Positions 22,607 through 30,904 are shown, counted from the stretch's first letter. The stretch is 64,000 nt of DNA from Planctomycetota bacterium (GCA_019636195.1 JAHBYA010000007.1:62001-126000), one strand, 5' to 3'. The notes: generated from the sequence alone by a model not told the origin. A program made the numbers and translations.

Positions 22607-24274
22607 CTACTTTTCGGCCCAGATTTGAACGGTGCTGCCGGCCCACTGGTACTCGAACTTGAGCTCGAAACGGTCGCGGGCGGGCGGCTTGACGTCGTCT
22701 TTCCACTGCTTGCTGTAGGCAGCCACCCACAGCCGGCCCGGCTGGTCGGCGCGTTCGTCGAGCTCACGGGCGCGCAGGACTTCGTGGCCGCGCACGTTCA
22801 GGTAGTAGTTGAAGCGGCCATCCTTGTGGTCGTTGAGGAACACCATTGTTTCGTCGTCCGGCTTGTTGGCGCGCAGATACTGCGCCAGCGGCTCAGCGGT
22901 GTATTGCCGGTCAAAGGCCGGGTACAGGGTGGCGTGGGCAAGGGCTGCCAGCGCAGCCACCGTGAACAGGCCCGCGCACAGCGCGCGCTCAACGGGCTCA
23001 TGCAGGCGCGAAATGTAGCCGCCGGCGCCCGCCAGCAGGACGGCAAACCCTGCCGCAATCGGCGTGGTCGCACCCGGCAGCGCAATCCACGCGGCCTGTG
23101 AATCGCCGGGCATCGAGTTTTCCAGCGGCAGCCACGGCAGCATGGCCAGAGCCAGTGCCAGCAGCGCGCCCACAAACGGCAGCGCGGTTACAACCAGCCG
23201 CGGCACGTCGGCCAGCAGTTTGCGCGGCAGGTTGGCCGGCAGCAGCACATGGCGCGAAACGCCCCAGGCAATGAACAGCCCCAGCGCCGGGTAAATCGGC
23301 GCCAGATAGCCCATGCGCTTGCCCGACATGAACGAGAAAAACACGATGGTCGCCACCACCCACGCCGACAGCCCCAGCCCCGCGCGCCCGCCGTGCGCGC
23401 GGCGCGCACGCCACGCGCCCCAGATGGCCGCGGGCAGCAGCACGATCCAGGGCAGCAGCATGCGCGGCAGGTTGGCAATGTACATCCACCAGGGTTTCTG
23501 GTGCGCCCAGCTTTGCACCGCGCGGCCCACCGTCTGGCGAAACACCATGCGCTCGAAGTACCACCAGCCGGCTTCAAGCGCCGCCAAGTACACCCACAGC
23601 AACGTCAGCGCCCCGCCCACGGCCGCCGCCGTCAGCAGCGCCACTACGCTGATGCCCTTGCGCCCGCGCCACACCACGCCCAGCGCCACGGCGGCAATCG
23701 CGATCACGGCAATGCCCACGGGTCCCTTGGTCATGCATGACGCGGCCGTGGCCAGCGCGGCCAGCGCGGTCCAGCCAAGACGCCGCCGCCAGGTCTCGGT
23801 GATTGCCGCGTGCAGCAGCGCGACCGTGCCGGCGGTGGTCAGCGCGATGAAGAAAGGGTCCAGCAGCACCCGCGTGCCGATGTCGTGCACAAAGAAGAAT
23901 GTCAGCATCAGGCCGCCGCCGAACGCGCCAACGCGTGCGCTGCCGAACAGCAGTCGCCCGAGGTGCATGCTCAATAGCGCCGACGCCAGCAGAGCCAGCG
24001 CGACGGTCAGGTGCCCGGCAATCAGATAATCCCGCACGACGCGCTGCACAATCACCACGCACCAGAAAAAGAACGGCGGTTTTTCGGTATAGACTTCGGC
24101 GTTGATGTGCGGCACCAGCCAGTTGCCGTACTCGCCCATCTGGCGTGCAACCTCAAGGTAGCGCAGCTCGTCAAAGTGCCACGGCTGGTGCGAAAACAGG
24201 GCCGGGATGTGCAGCAGCGCCCACAACGCGACCAGAGCGATCAACTCAGGACTTGCGCGCCTTGGCTGGTTCAT
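22607..24274 (-). CDS. ArnT/PMT-like family 39 membrane glycosyltransferase
   Basis: 555 residues, about 11 hydrophobic helices. ATG 24274 (MNQPRRASPELIALVALWALL) is chosen over an upstream start that would add an unlikely charged leader. The first outer loop has WHFDELRYLEVARQM, whose Asp-Glu is the catalytic GT-C signature, followed by YTEKPPFFFWCVV; the conserved LLDPFFIALTTAG and MTKGPVG follow. The soluble C-terminal part (YLRANKPDDETMVFLNDH) is typical. It transfers a sugar from a polyprenyl-phosphate donor to lipid A or protein on the outer face. Substrate not determinable. Confidence 0.9.
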   Translation of the reverse strand: MNQPRRASPELIALVALWALLHIPALFSHQPWHFDELRYLEVARQMGEYGNWLVPHINAEVYTEKPPFFFWCVVIVQRVVRDYLIAGHLTVALALLASALLSMHLGRLLFGSARVGAFGGGLMLTFFFVHDIGTRVLLDPFFIALTTAGTVALLHAAITETWRRRLGWTALAALATAASCMTKGPVGIAVIAIAAVALGVVWRGRKGISVVALLTAAAVGGALTLLWVYLAALEAGWWYFERMVFRQTVGRAVQSWAHQKPWWMYIANLPRMLLPWIVLLPAAIWGAWRARRAHGGRAGLGLSAWVVATIVFFSFMSGKRMGYLAPIYPALGLFIAWGVSRHVLLPANLPRKLLADVPRLVVTALPFVGALLALALAMLPWLPLENSMPGDSQAAWIALPGATTPIAAGFAVLLAGAGGYISRLHEPVERALCAGLFTVAALAALAHATLYPAFDRQYTAEPLAQYLRANKPDDETMVFLNDHKDGRFNYYLNVRGHEVLRARELDERADQPGRLWVAAYSKQWKDDVKPPARDRFELKFEYQWAGSTVQIWAEK

Positions 24275-24407
24275 CGTGCGTCCACAATCAATGGCGGCAG
24301 GGTAAAGTCGGCCCGAAGTTTTCGCCATGGGCTGTGCCGATGCCGTTGGCCGGCCCATGTTTGGCCGCCCACAAGTAAACTGTCGGGTCGCTTACTAGAA
24401 TGCATGT

Positions 24408-24938
24408 ATGAGCAGCCAGTTCATTGATCCCGTGCCGGGCCCGTTTGTCGCGATCGACTTCGAGACCGCGGACCACGGCGCTGACTCGGCGTGCTCGGTC
24501 GGCCTGGTGCGGGTGGAGCGCGGCCGGGTCACGCGCCGCGTGCGGCAACTGATCAAGCCGCCGCGCGCGCGCATGCTGTTCACGCACATCCACGGCATCA
24601 CGCTGGACGAGGTGTGGGACAAGCCGACCTTTGAACAGGCGTGGCCGGTGCTGGCCGATGTGCTTGAGGGGGCGGCATTTCTGGCGGCGCACAATGCGGG
24701 CTTTGATCGCGCCGTGCTGCGCGCCTGCTGCGACCGCGCGGGGCTGGAAGCGCCGGAGCTGCCGTGGGTGTGCAGTGTTCTGCAGGCGCGGCGGACACTG
24801 GGCATTTATCCGGCGCACCTTGGCCACGTCGCGCAGGTGCTGAAGATCCCGCTTGATCACCATGAAGCGCTCAGCGACGCCGAGGCCTGCGCGCGCATCG
24901 TGATGCTGGCGCGCAAACGCATCGTGCAGATGGTGTAG
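24408..24938 (+). CDS. DEDDh 3'-5' exonuclease (DnaQ-like)
   Basis: 176 residues, a single exonuclease domain. All DEDDh motifs are present: VAIDFETAD (first Asp and Glu), AAHNAGFDRAVL (second Asp) and HHEALSDAEACARI (His and last Asp). The IHGITLDEV segment is typical of the epsilon-subunit/RNase T branch. It would trim DNA or RNA 3' ends or proofread. TAGAAT six bases before the ATG looks like a -10 box, implying a leaderless or nearly leaderless message. The bpt gene follows after 2 nt, so the two are co-transcribed. Confidence 0.93.
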   Translation: MSSQFIDPVPGPFVAIDFETADHGADSACSVGLVRVERGRVTRRVRQLIKPPRARMLFTHIHGITLDEVWDKPTFEQAWPVLADVLEGAAFLAAHNAGFDRAVLRACCDRAGLEAPELPWVCSVLQARRTLGIYPAHLGHVAQVLKIPLDHHEALSDAEACARIVMLARKRIVQMV

Positions 24939-24940
24939 CC

Positions 24941-25669
24941 ATGGGCTCCCAGAACCTGAATCTTGAGGCGCTGATCGGCCCGCACTCGGTGCCGCTGGGC
25001 CTGCATTCACATGAATGCAGCTACCTGCCTGATCGCCAGGCCACCGAGGAAGCATGGCTGGCGTGGCAGGTAAGCCCGGCGGCATACCACGAACTGATGG
25101 ACCGCGGCCTGCGCCGCAGCGGCAACATCTTGTACCGCACGCGCTGCGGCGCGTGCCGCATGTGCGTGCCGATCAGGGTGCCGGTTGCCGACTTCAAGCC
25201 CAACAAGGGCCAGCGCCGCGTGCTCAAGCGTAACGCCGACGTGCGCATGTCCGTGTCCGAGCCCGACCTGACCGCCGAAAAACACGACGTGTACAAGCGC
25301 TACCTGGCCATGCAGCACGACAAGAGCCCGCAGGGCGCCGACATGGACAGCATGCGCGAGTTTTTGTACTCGTCGTGCGTCGCCACCGTGGAAGTCGAGT
25401 ACCGCGACCCAGCCGGGCAACTGCTGGGCGTAAGCATCTGCGATATCAGCCGCCGCAGCATCAGCAGCGTGTATCACTTTTTTGAACCCGCGCAGGCCCA
25501 CCGCAGCATCGGCGTGTACAGCGTGCTGCGCGAGATAGATCTGTGCCGGCAAAAGGGCATTCCGCACTACTACCTGGGCTACTGGGTCAAGGGCTGCCAG
25601 GCCATGGAGTACAAAGCCCGCTATCAACCCTATGAGCTGCTGATCGACGGCAAGTGGCTGCGCCCTTGA
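24941..25669 (+). CDS. bpt: Aspartate/glutamate leucyltransferase-type aminoacyl-tRNA protein transferase
   Basis: 242 residues, full length for Bpt/ATE. The N-terminal domain has HECSYLPDRQATEEAW; the signature RRSGNILYRTRCGACRMCVPIRV holds the Cys pair needed for activity, followed by FKPNKGQRRVLKRN. The C-terminal GNAT-like half has SSVYHFFEP and YYLGYWVKGCQAMEYKARYQPYE. The enzyme attaches Leu (Bpt) or Arg (ATE) to N-terminal acidic residues, making N-degrons for ClpS/ClpAP. Which amino acid is used here cannot be told. The stop codon lies within the -35 box of the downstream cysteine leader. Confidence 0.95.
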   Translation: MGSQNLNLEALIGPHSVPLGLHSHECSYLPDRQATEEAWLAWQVSPAAYHELMDRGLRRSGNILYRTRCGACRMCVPIRVPVADFKPNKGQRRVLKRNADVRMSVSEPDLTAEKHDVYKRYLAMQHDKSPQGADMDSMREFLYSSCVATVEVEYRDPAGQLLGVSICDISRRSISSVYHFFEPAQAHRSIGVYSVLREIDLCRQKGIPHYYLGYWVKGCQAMEYKARYQPYELLIDGKWLRP

Positions 25670-25693
25670 CGGCGACCGGCCCTGCGCTAACCT
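25666..25693 (+). promoter_or_regulatory. Promoter of the cysteine leader / mec-cysM
   Basis: TTGACG (25666-25671), a 16-base spacer, then TAACCT (25688-25693). The leader ATG is 8 nt after the -10 box, so transcription would start on or next to the A of the ATG. No Shine-Dalgarno precedes that ATG, which fits leaderless translation. Confidence 0.5.
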
Positions 25694-25701
25694 TGCGCGC
25701 C

Positions 25702-25737
25702 ATGCACATGCGTCTGAACGATTGTTGTTGTCGATAA
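25702..25737 (+). CDS. Cysteine leader peptide MHMRLNDCCCR
   Basis: An 11-codon frame, ATG to TAA, encoding MHMRLNDCCCR with three successive TGT codons at positions 8-10. Its 3' half forms the 5' arm of the terminator hairpin at 25727-25768. It precedes mec-cysM, a cysteine biosynthesis pair. Short Cys-rich leader peptides before sulfur genes are known from actinobacteria, where ribosomes slowing at Cys codons control expression. The arrangement here predicts the same sensing by transcription attenuation. Confidence 0.7.
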   Translation: MHMRLNDCCCR

Positions 25738-25768
25738 CGCGGCTTCCTGCCGTGCGGCAACCTTTTTT
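25727..25768 (+). terminator. Attenuator terminator overlapping the Cys codons
   Basis: Outer stem GTTGTCG (25727-25733) with CGGCAAC (25755-25761), inner stem CGCGGC (25738-25743) with GCCGTG (25749-25754), loop TTCCT, bulge ATAA, then C and six T (25763-25768). The 5' arm is formed by the second and third Cys codons and the Arg codon. A ribosome paused on Cys codons would cover that arm and let RNA polymerase continue into mec. Confidence 0.65.
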
Positions 25769-25788
25769 CAACTGTTCGGACGCTTCCC

Positions 25789-26199
25789 ATGCTTACGCTT
25801 ACTTCGGCCATCAAGGCCTACATTGAAGATCACGCCGTTTCCGCGTACCCGCACGAGTGCTGCGGCGTGCTCATCGGCCGCCTTGAAGGCACCGTGCGCA
25901 CGGCCCTTGAAGCCGCCCGCACCGGCAACCTGAACACCGAGCGCGCCCACGACCGCTTTACGCTTGACCCCAAAGACTACATGCGCATCGACCTTGAGGC
26001 CCGCAAGCGCGGCCTCGATATCATCGGCATTTACCACAGCCACCCTGACCACCCCGCACAGCCCAGCGCCACGGACCTCGCCGCCGCCTGGGAAGGCTAC
26101 AGCTATGTGATTGTGGCTGTGAACAAGGGCAAGCCCGGCGACTTTCACTCGTTTGAGCTGGTCAACGGCGAGTTTCACCCCGAAGAGCTGCGATGTTAA
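25789..26199 (+). CDS. mec: JAMM/MPN metalloprotease, Mec family (CysO-cysteine peptidase)
   Basis: 136 residues, a single JAB1/MPN domain of the M67 type: ESAYP-like HECCGVLIGR near the start, then the zinc motif GIYHSHPDHPAQPSATD (His-x-His plus Asp) with the upstream Glu in the first strand. In Mycobacterium tuberculosis Mec removes Cys from the sulfur-carrier protein CysO after CysM has loaded it. Here cysM is the next gene, 95 bases downstream, which supports that role. No ThiS/MoaD-like CysO gene is in the window. It lies directly behind the cysteine attenuator. Confidence 0.88.
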   Translation: MLTLTSAIKAYIEDHAVSAYPHECCGVLIGRLEGTVRTALEAARTGNLNTERAHDRFTLDPKDYMRIDLEARKRGLDIIGIYHSHPDHPAQPSATDLAAAWEGYSYVIVAVNKGKPGDFHSFELVNGEFHPEELRC

Positions 26200-26200
26200 G

Positions 26201-26279
26201 GAGCGCAGGCCTCCGGCCTGCAACTGTCGCGGTCATCTTGTCCGCGACGAACCCATGCAGGCCGACGGCCTGCGCTCCT
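26201..26279. repeat. Intergenic palindromes between mec and cysM
   Basis: GCAGGCCTCCGGCCTGC, then GTCGCGGTCATCTTGTCCGCGAC and GCAGGCCGACGGCCTGC. The outer sequence GGAGCGCAGGCC...GGCCTGCGCTCC also pairs, so the whole 79 bases can fold as nested hairpins. Arms covary around fixed-size centres as elsewhere in the family. Confidence 0.6.
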
Positions 26280-26294
26280 GACACCGGAAAAGCC

Positions 26295-27266
26295 ATGACC
26301 ACGACACTGAACTCGATTGAAGATCTCAAGCGCCGCGTGCCCGCCCTGCAGCTGATCGGCAACACGCCGCTGATCGACGTCAACGTCTATGAAAACCTGT
26401 TTCCGCGCCTTTCAATCCAGGCCAAGGCCGAGTGGGTCAACCCCGGCGGCAGCATCAAGGACCGCGCGGTGCTGAACATGCTGGCTGGGATCGATCCCGA
26501 CGTGCTGGGCAGCCGCCGCGTGCTGGATTCAACCAGCGGCAACAGCGGCATCGCGTACGCCATGATCGGCGCCGCGCTGGGTATCCCGGTCACGCTGGTG
26601 ATCCCCGGCAACGCCAGCCAAGAGCGGCTGCGGCGCATCAAGGCCCACGGCGCGGAAGTGATCCTGACCGACCCGCTGCTCGGCTACGATGAAGCGATGC
26701 GCCGGGCGCACCAGCTTGCGCACGAAAACCCTGATCGCTACCTGCTGGTGGACCAATACAGCAACGCCGCGAACTGGCAGGCGCACTACCACGGCACCGG
26801 CGCCGAGATCGCCAAAAAGGGGTCAGGCCACTTTTTCGACGGCTATGGCAAGCGCGCGCAAGGCAGAGTCGTGCCGTTCACCCATTTCATCTCCGGTGTC
26901 GGCACCGGCGGCACCCTGACCGGCATCGGCTTGCGGCTCAAAGACGAGTGGCCCGACCTGAAGGTCGTGCTGGTGCAACCCGAAGAATTCCCCGGCATCG
27001 AGGGCCTCAAGCCGCTCAAGGCCCCCGGCAGCATCAAGCCGAAAAACTTCCACGAGTCGCTGGTCGATCTGCGCATCGACGTCACCGTTGACGAGGCCTT
27101 CGAGGCCAGCCGCCTGCTCGCGCGCAACGGCCTGTTTGTCGGCCAAAGCAGCGGCGCCAACCTCGCCGCCGCGCGCAAGCTGGCGCAACGCGAGCCCGAG
27201 GCCCGCATTGTCACCGTCTTCGCCGACACCGGCGAGCGCTATTACTCGACAGGACTCTGGGATTAG
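26295..27266 (+). CDS. cysM: Cysteine synthase (CysM/CBS-type PLP enzyme)
   Basis: 323 residues. ATG 26295, GGAAAAG upstream. Fold-type II PLP enzyme: LIGNTPLIDVNVYEN, WVNPGGSIKDRAVLNML with the Schiff-base Lys, DSTSGNSGIAYAMIGAALGIP (substrate loop), and GVGTGGTLTGIG for the PLP phosphate. It has VFADTGERYYSTGLWD at the C-terminus, common to CysM/CBS-type enzymes. It would combine an activated serine (O-acetyl or O-phosphoserine) with sulfide or with a thiocarboxylated carrier. Pairing with mec favours the carrier route (inference). Overlaps the convergent methyltransferase by four bases. Confidence 0.92.
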   Translation: MTTTLNSIEDLKRRVPALQLIGNTPLIDVNVYENLFPRLSIQAKAEWVNPGGSIKDRAVLNMLAGIDPDVLGSRRVLDSTSGNSGIAYAMIGAALGIPVTLVIPGNASQERLRRIKAHGAEVILTDPLLGYDEAMRRAHQLAHENPDRYLLVDQYSNAANWQAHYHGTGAEIAKKGSGHFFDGYGKRAQGRVVPFTHFISGVGTGGTLTGIGLRLKDEWPDLKVVLVQPEEFPGIEGLKPLKAPGSIKPKNFHESLVDLRIDVTVDEAFEASRLLARNGLFVGQSSGANLAAARKLAQREPEARIVTVFADTGERYYSTGLWD

Positions 27267-28045
27267 GCGCGCCGCACGGTCCAGATCTGCTCGCTGCCGT
27301 GGCTGTAGGGCTGGCCCGTGAAGCCGCCCTCGAGCTTCTCCACTTCCAGCCCGCAAAGCTCGAACAGGTGCTCCATCTCGTAGCGAAAGAAATAGCGCAA
27401 CTTGATGCGCCGCGCGCGTCGCCACAGGCTGCGACCCTGGTCGTCAAACTTTTCGTACGTCCATTGCTCTTCAAAGCGCTGCTCTTCGGGACAGGCAACG
27501 CGGCTGGCGTATGCAACCACGCGCCCGCCATCCACCACGACTTCGCCCACCTTGCGCACAGCCGTCGCGTTCGGGCCCACATTCTCGGCCAGAATCCGCA
27601 GGTTCGGGTCAAACAGGTTGATGACAAGCCGGCTGGCGCCGGTCATGTGGTCGCGGCAGCTTTGCAGGCACTGGCGTTGCTCCACGGTGTCGTGCAGGTG
27701 CTGGAACGCGCGAAACGGGATCACGATCAGCGGAAACTTCGCCTTCAGCTTGAAGGCGCGCATGTCGCCCTCAATCAGCTTGATGCGCTTGCGCACGTCC
27801 TTGGACTCTTTTTCGGCCTTCTCGCCCGCGGCCTCAAGCATCATCGGCGCGACTTCAAGGCCGGTGACCTGCGCCCCGGCCCGCGCCATCGCAATGGTCA
27901 CGCGCCCGGTGCCGGCGCCCAGTTCAAGCACCTTGTGCGCCTTCTTTGCCAGCGCCGAAAAGTACGCAAGGTCGCCGGGCACGCCGTCGCTCAACAGGTC
28001 GTACAGCTCGGGCGTGTCGTAGAGCGTGCTGGGCTGCTTAGCCAT
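27263..28045 (-). CDS. Class I SAM-dependent methyltransferase
   Basis: 260 residues from ATG 28045, overlapping the birA 3' end by eight bases. SAM-binding motif I KVLELGAGTGRVTIAMARAG, motif II VTGLEVAPMMLEAA, and IKLIEGDMRAFKL with the conserved acidic residue; then FPLIVIPFRAFQHLHDTVEQRQCLQ, typical of the methyltransf_25 group. The C-terminal part has RYFFRYEMEHLFELCGLEVEKLEGGF. The substrate is unknown. Co-transcribed behind birA. Confidence 0.9.
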   Translation of the reverse strand: MAKQPSTLYDTPELYDLLSDGVPGDLAYFSALAKKAHKVLELGAGTGRVTIAMARAGAQVTGLEVAPMMLEAAGEKAEKESKDVRKRIKLIEGDMRAFKLKAKFPLIVIPFRAFQHLHDTVEQRQCLQSCRDHMTGASRLVINLFDPNLRILAENVGPNATAVRKVGEVVVDGGRVVAYASRVACPEEQRFEEQWTYEKFDDQGRSLWRRARRIKLRYFFRYEMEHLFELCGLEVEKLEGGFTGQPYSHGSEQIWTVRRA

Positions 28046-29042
28046 GGCTTGCCTCGGCGGGCGGCTGTATTTGCCGGATGTTGCTGGCGCTTTCGGCGCT
28101 GATCGTGGTTTCGGCGCCGTTGATGCGCAGCGTGATGCCCTCGCTGGGGTGCACGCGCACAACCGTGCCCTCAACCTCGGCGGCGCCCTGGTTCAGGCGT
28201 ACGTACTTGCCGCCCATGTGCACGAATTCGGACCACGCCTTGGCCAGCTTGTCCCACTTCTTCTTGCGCGTCAGGTCATACACGCGTTCAAGGTAGAACA
28301 GCAGCGGCCGCAGCACGCGCACGCGGTTCAGCGGCTTGGCGCCCGGCCGCTCCAGGCGCAGGCTGGTGGCGGTTTCGCGCAGGCTTTCGGGGAAGTCGTG
28401 GCGCGACTGGTTCACGTTCAGGCCGATGCCCAGCACAAACGTGTCGGGCACGTTGCTGCGCGCTTCAACCAGTATGCCGCACACCTTGCGTCCGCGGATG
28501 ATCACGTCGTTGGGCCACTTGATCTCGGCGGGCAGGTGAATGAACTGCTGCAGCATGTTGGCGACGGCCAGGCTCGCCATCGCGGTGAGAAACGCCACCT
28601 TGTCGGGCGGCACTGCTACCTTCAGCACCACCGACATCCACAGGCCGTGGCCCGCGGCGCTGTGCCATTCGCGGCCCATGCGCCCGCGGCCCTGGGTCTG
28701 CGTGTCCGCCAGCACGACCGTGCCGTCTTTCAACTCATCGTCGGCTTCAATCAACTGCCACGCAGTTTCGTTGGTGCTGGCGACCTGGTCATGGATTTCC
28801 AGCTTGCGGCCGATGACCTTGGTGTTGAGGTCGTCACGGATCTCGTGCTTCAGCAGCCGGTCCGGTATGTCGATCAGCTTCACGCCCAGGTACGGGTGAA
28901 ACTCGATCGAGTAGCCCTGTTCAATCAGCGCTTCCACGTCGCTGAAAATCGCGTCGCGCGACAGCTCGAGCTTTTCCTCGATGTCGCCCACGGGCGTGTA
29001 GTGGCTCTGCTTCTTCAGAAAGCTGATCAGGTCGGTGTTCAC
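28038..29042 (-). CDS. birA: Biotin-protein ligase with N-terminal winged helix (BirA)
   Basis: 334 residues from GTG 29042 (MNTDLISFLKKQSHYTPVGDIEEKL); the longer frame upstream is Cys/Ala-rich and unlikely. A winged-helix domain (1-65, LSRDAIFSDVEALIEQGYSIEFHPYLGVKL) precedes the catalytic domain with the biotin loop GRGRMGREWHSAAGHGLWMSVVL, IKWPNDVIIRGRKVCGILVEA and VLGIGLNVNQSRHDFP. A C-terminal SH3-like domain follows. It joins biotin to acetyl-CoA carboxylase and may repress biotin genes through the wHTH. bioA is in this window at 60335. Confidence 0.95.
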   Translation of the reverse strand: MNTDLISFLKKQSHYTPVGDIEEKLELSRDAIFSDVEALIEQGYSIEFHPYLGVKLIDIPDRLLKHEIRDDLNTKVIGRKLEIHDQVASTNETAWQLIEADDELKDGTVVLADTQTQGRGRMGREWHSAAGHGLWMSVVLKVAVPPDKVAFLTAMASLAVANMLQQFIHLPAEIKWPNDVIIRGRKVCGILVEARSNVPDTFVLGIGLNVNQSRHDFPESLRETATSLRLERPGAKPLNRVRVLRPLLFYLERVYDLTRKKKWDKLAKAWSEFVHMGGKYVRLNQGAAEVEGTVVRVHPSEGITLRINGAETTISAESASNIRQIQPPAEASHG

Positions 29043-29089
29043 GGCGCGGAGTGTACGGAAACCGCAGGCACATGCGCAAGCGGCGGCGG

Positions 29090-30679
29090 CTACGCGCTCA
29101 TCGCGGCCCACAACGCCGGGTGCGACTGCCGCAGCGCCTGCGCCTGTGACGGTGAACGCTTGTGCATGCGCGCAAGCAGCGCCTTGCGCTGCGCCGGGCG
29201 TAACTCGCCGGCCAGCCAGCCGCGAAACACCAGCGCCGGGCGGTTCCCGGCGACCGCGGCCTCAAGCTCGGCCAGCAGCGCGCGGCCTGCCATGGCGGCG
29301 GCCTCGATCAGCGTCCCGTGCGGGCGGCGGTTGACGGCCAGCGCGGCTTCAATGCCGGCCATGATCTGCCGCATCACCGGCAGCCAGCGCCGCTGCGGCG
29401 GCTCGGCCCGCAGCCTTGAAGTGCCCCGCTGCGCCAGCACCGTCGTCGCCATCGCGGCCGCGATGCGCAGCCGCACGATGTCGCAGTACTCGGGGATATA
29501 GACGTTGCTGCGCGCGGCCTCAAATTCGGCGCGGGCCTGCTCTACCAGTTCCTGCGCCGTTTGCTCATGGCCGCACATCAGCTCGAAGCCCGCGCGGGCG
29601 ACCAGCACCGCGGCGCTGCGCTGGTGAATGCCGGTTTCGCGGGCAGAGTCCAGCGCGGCGTCAAGCAGTGATTGCGCCTCGTCAAACCGCCCCTGCAACA
29701 TGCACACTTCGGCCAGGTTGGTCGCTGAAAACGCGTGCGACGTGCGTATGCCGGCCCGCACATGAAACTGCATCGCTTGCCGGATCATCGGCTCGGCTTC
29801 TTCCAGCCGTCCCTCAAGCAGGTACTGCCGCCCCAGGTTGGAGTGCGCGGTCGCAACCCCGGACTGACTGTCCAGCGCCGCGAACTCCTCACGCAGCCTC
29901 AGGTACTCGGCAATCGCTTCGTCGCGCCGCCCCTGCTGCGCCAGCAGGTTGGCCAGGTTGCCGCGCACCGCCAATGCCAGCGACCCTCGCGTGCTATGTT
30001 CAACCAGCGGCACGGCCTCACGCATCAGGCGCTCGGCTGTGGCGAAGTCCCCGCGGAAGTCGTGCAGGTTCGCCCGCGCGGCCATCACCCAGCCGATGGC
30101 CGAGCCTGAGCCAAGCTCCTCGGCAGCCTTTTGCGCGCGGTCAAAGTACTGCTCGGCGGCAACGTCGTCGCCTTCGTGCAGGGCAAACAGCGCACGCTGA
30201 ATCAACGCATCCGAGTACCGCGCGAGGTCACCCTGCTCCGCGGCCATGCGGCACAAGTCTTCGTAGGCACGGGTCACATCTTCAAGGCGCCCGTAGTTTC
30301 GCAGGCCGCCCGCAAACTCAGCCTGCGCGGTCAGGCGCGCCGCCGGCCAGAACTCCGGCAGCGCAAGCACGCGGCCGGCGGATTCGACAATGGCCTGTGC
30401 GCTGTCCATCCGGTTGGGCGCAACCAGCCCCAGCACCAGGTACTGCACCTCAAGCTGCTGCAAGCCGGCAAGCTCGGCGGCAGACGCGCCGTCCTGCGCC
30501 GCACGGGCGTGGCGCGCAAGCTCAATGCACACTTCGCCCAGCCGCCCGCGCCAGGCGCGTTCAATAATCGCGATCACGGCCCGGTGCAGCCCCGAGCGCG
30601 CGGACGGCACCTGCAGGTGATAAGCCGCCTCGCGGTAAACCGCGTGCCGAAACAGGTAGATTTCTTCCGCCGATGCCAT
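29090..30679 (-). CDS. TPR-repeat protein resembling the C-terminal half of an AAA-TPR signalling protein
   Basis: 529 residues from ATG 30679; the frame continues upstream but there it is antisense to the kinase gene and its promoter region. It opens MASAEEIYLFRHAVYREAAYHLQVPSARSGLHRAVIAIIERA, which matches the segment (FRHAL-x-EAAY...LHR-x-IAEALE) that follows the AAA module in cyclase-AAA-TPR and kinase-AAA-TPR proteins. About eight TPR-like helix pairs follow (LALAVRGNLANLLAQQGRRDEAIAEYL, HSNLGRQYLLEGRLEEAE, SATNLAEVCMLQGRFDEAQ). There is no ATPase or catalytic domain. It probably mediates protein-protein contacts; it may be a fission product partnering the protein at 10785. Confidence 0.75.
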   Translation of the reverse strand: MASAEEIYLFRHAVYREAAYHLQVPSARSGLHRAVIAIIERAWRGRLGEVCIELARHARAAQDGASAAELAGLQQLEVQYLVLGLVAPNRMDSAQAIVESAGRVLALPEFWPAARLTAQAEFAGGLRNYGRLEDVTRAYEDLCRMAAEQGDLARYSDALIQRALFALHEGDDVAAEQYFDRAQKAAEELGSGSAIGWVMAARANLHDFRGDFATAERLMREAVPLVEHSTRGSLALAVRGNLANLLAQQGRRDEAIAEYLRLREEFAALDSQSGVATAHSNLGRQYLLEGRLEEAEPMIRQAMQFHVRAGIRTSHAFSATNLAEVCMLQGRFDEAQSLLDAALDSARETGIHQRSAAVLVARAGFELMCGHEQTAQELVEQARAEFEAARSNVYIPEYCDIVRLRIAAAMATTVLAQRGTSRLRAEPPQRRWLPVMRQIMAGIEAALAVNRRPHGTLIEAAAMAGRALLAELEAAVAGNRPALVFRGWLAGELRPAQRKALLARMHKRSPSQAQALRQSHPALWAAMSA

Positions 30680-30904
30680 GTCAGCCCGCAAGGGGCAGGG
30701 GCCGACATTGTACGAAACTTCCCGTCCACTCGCGCACACACTCGTTGAATCGTACCGCCCGCGTGCCGGCACCCTGCCACGAGTCGCTCGTGTCGTTTGC
30801 CAGCCAACCCGGGGTATGAAGGCAGTGCGTCGGGGACGGCTGACTTGGCTGACGCGCCGGAACGCCGATGCTAGAATCTGTGAAGTACCGCACATTGGAA
30901 GGCC

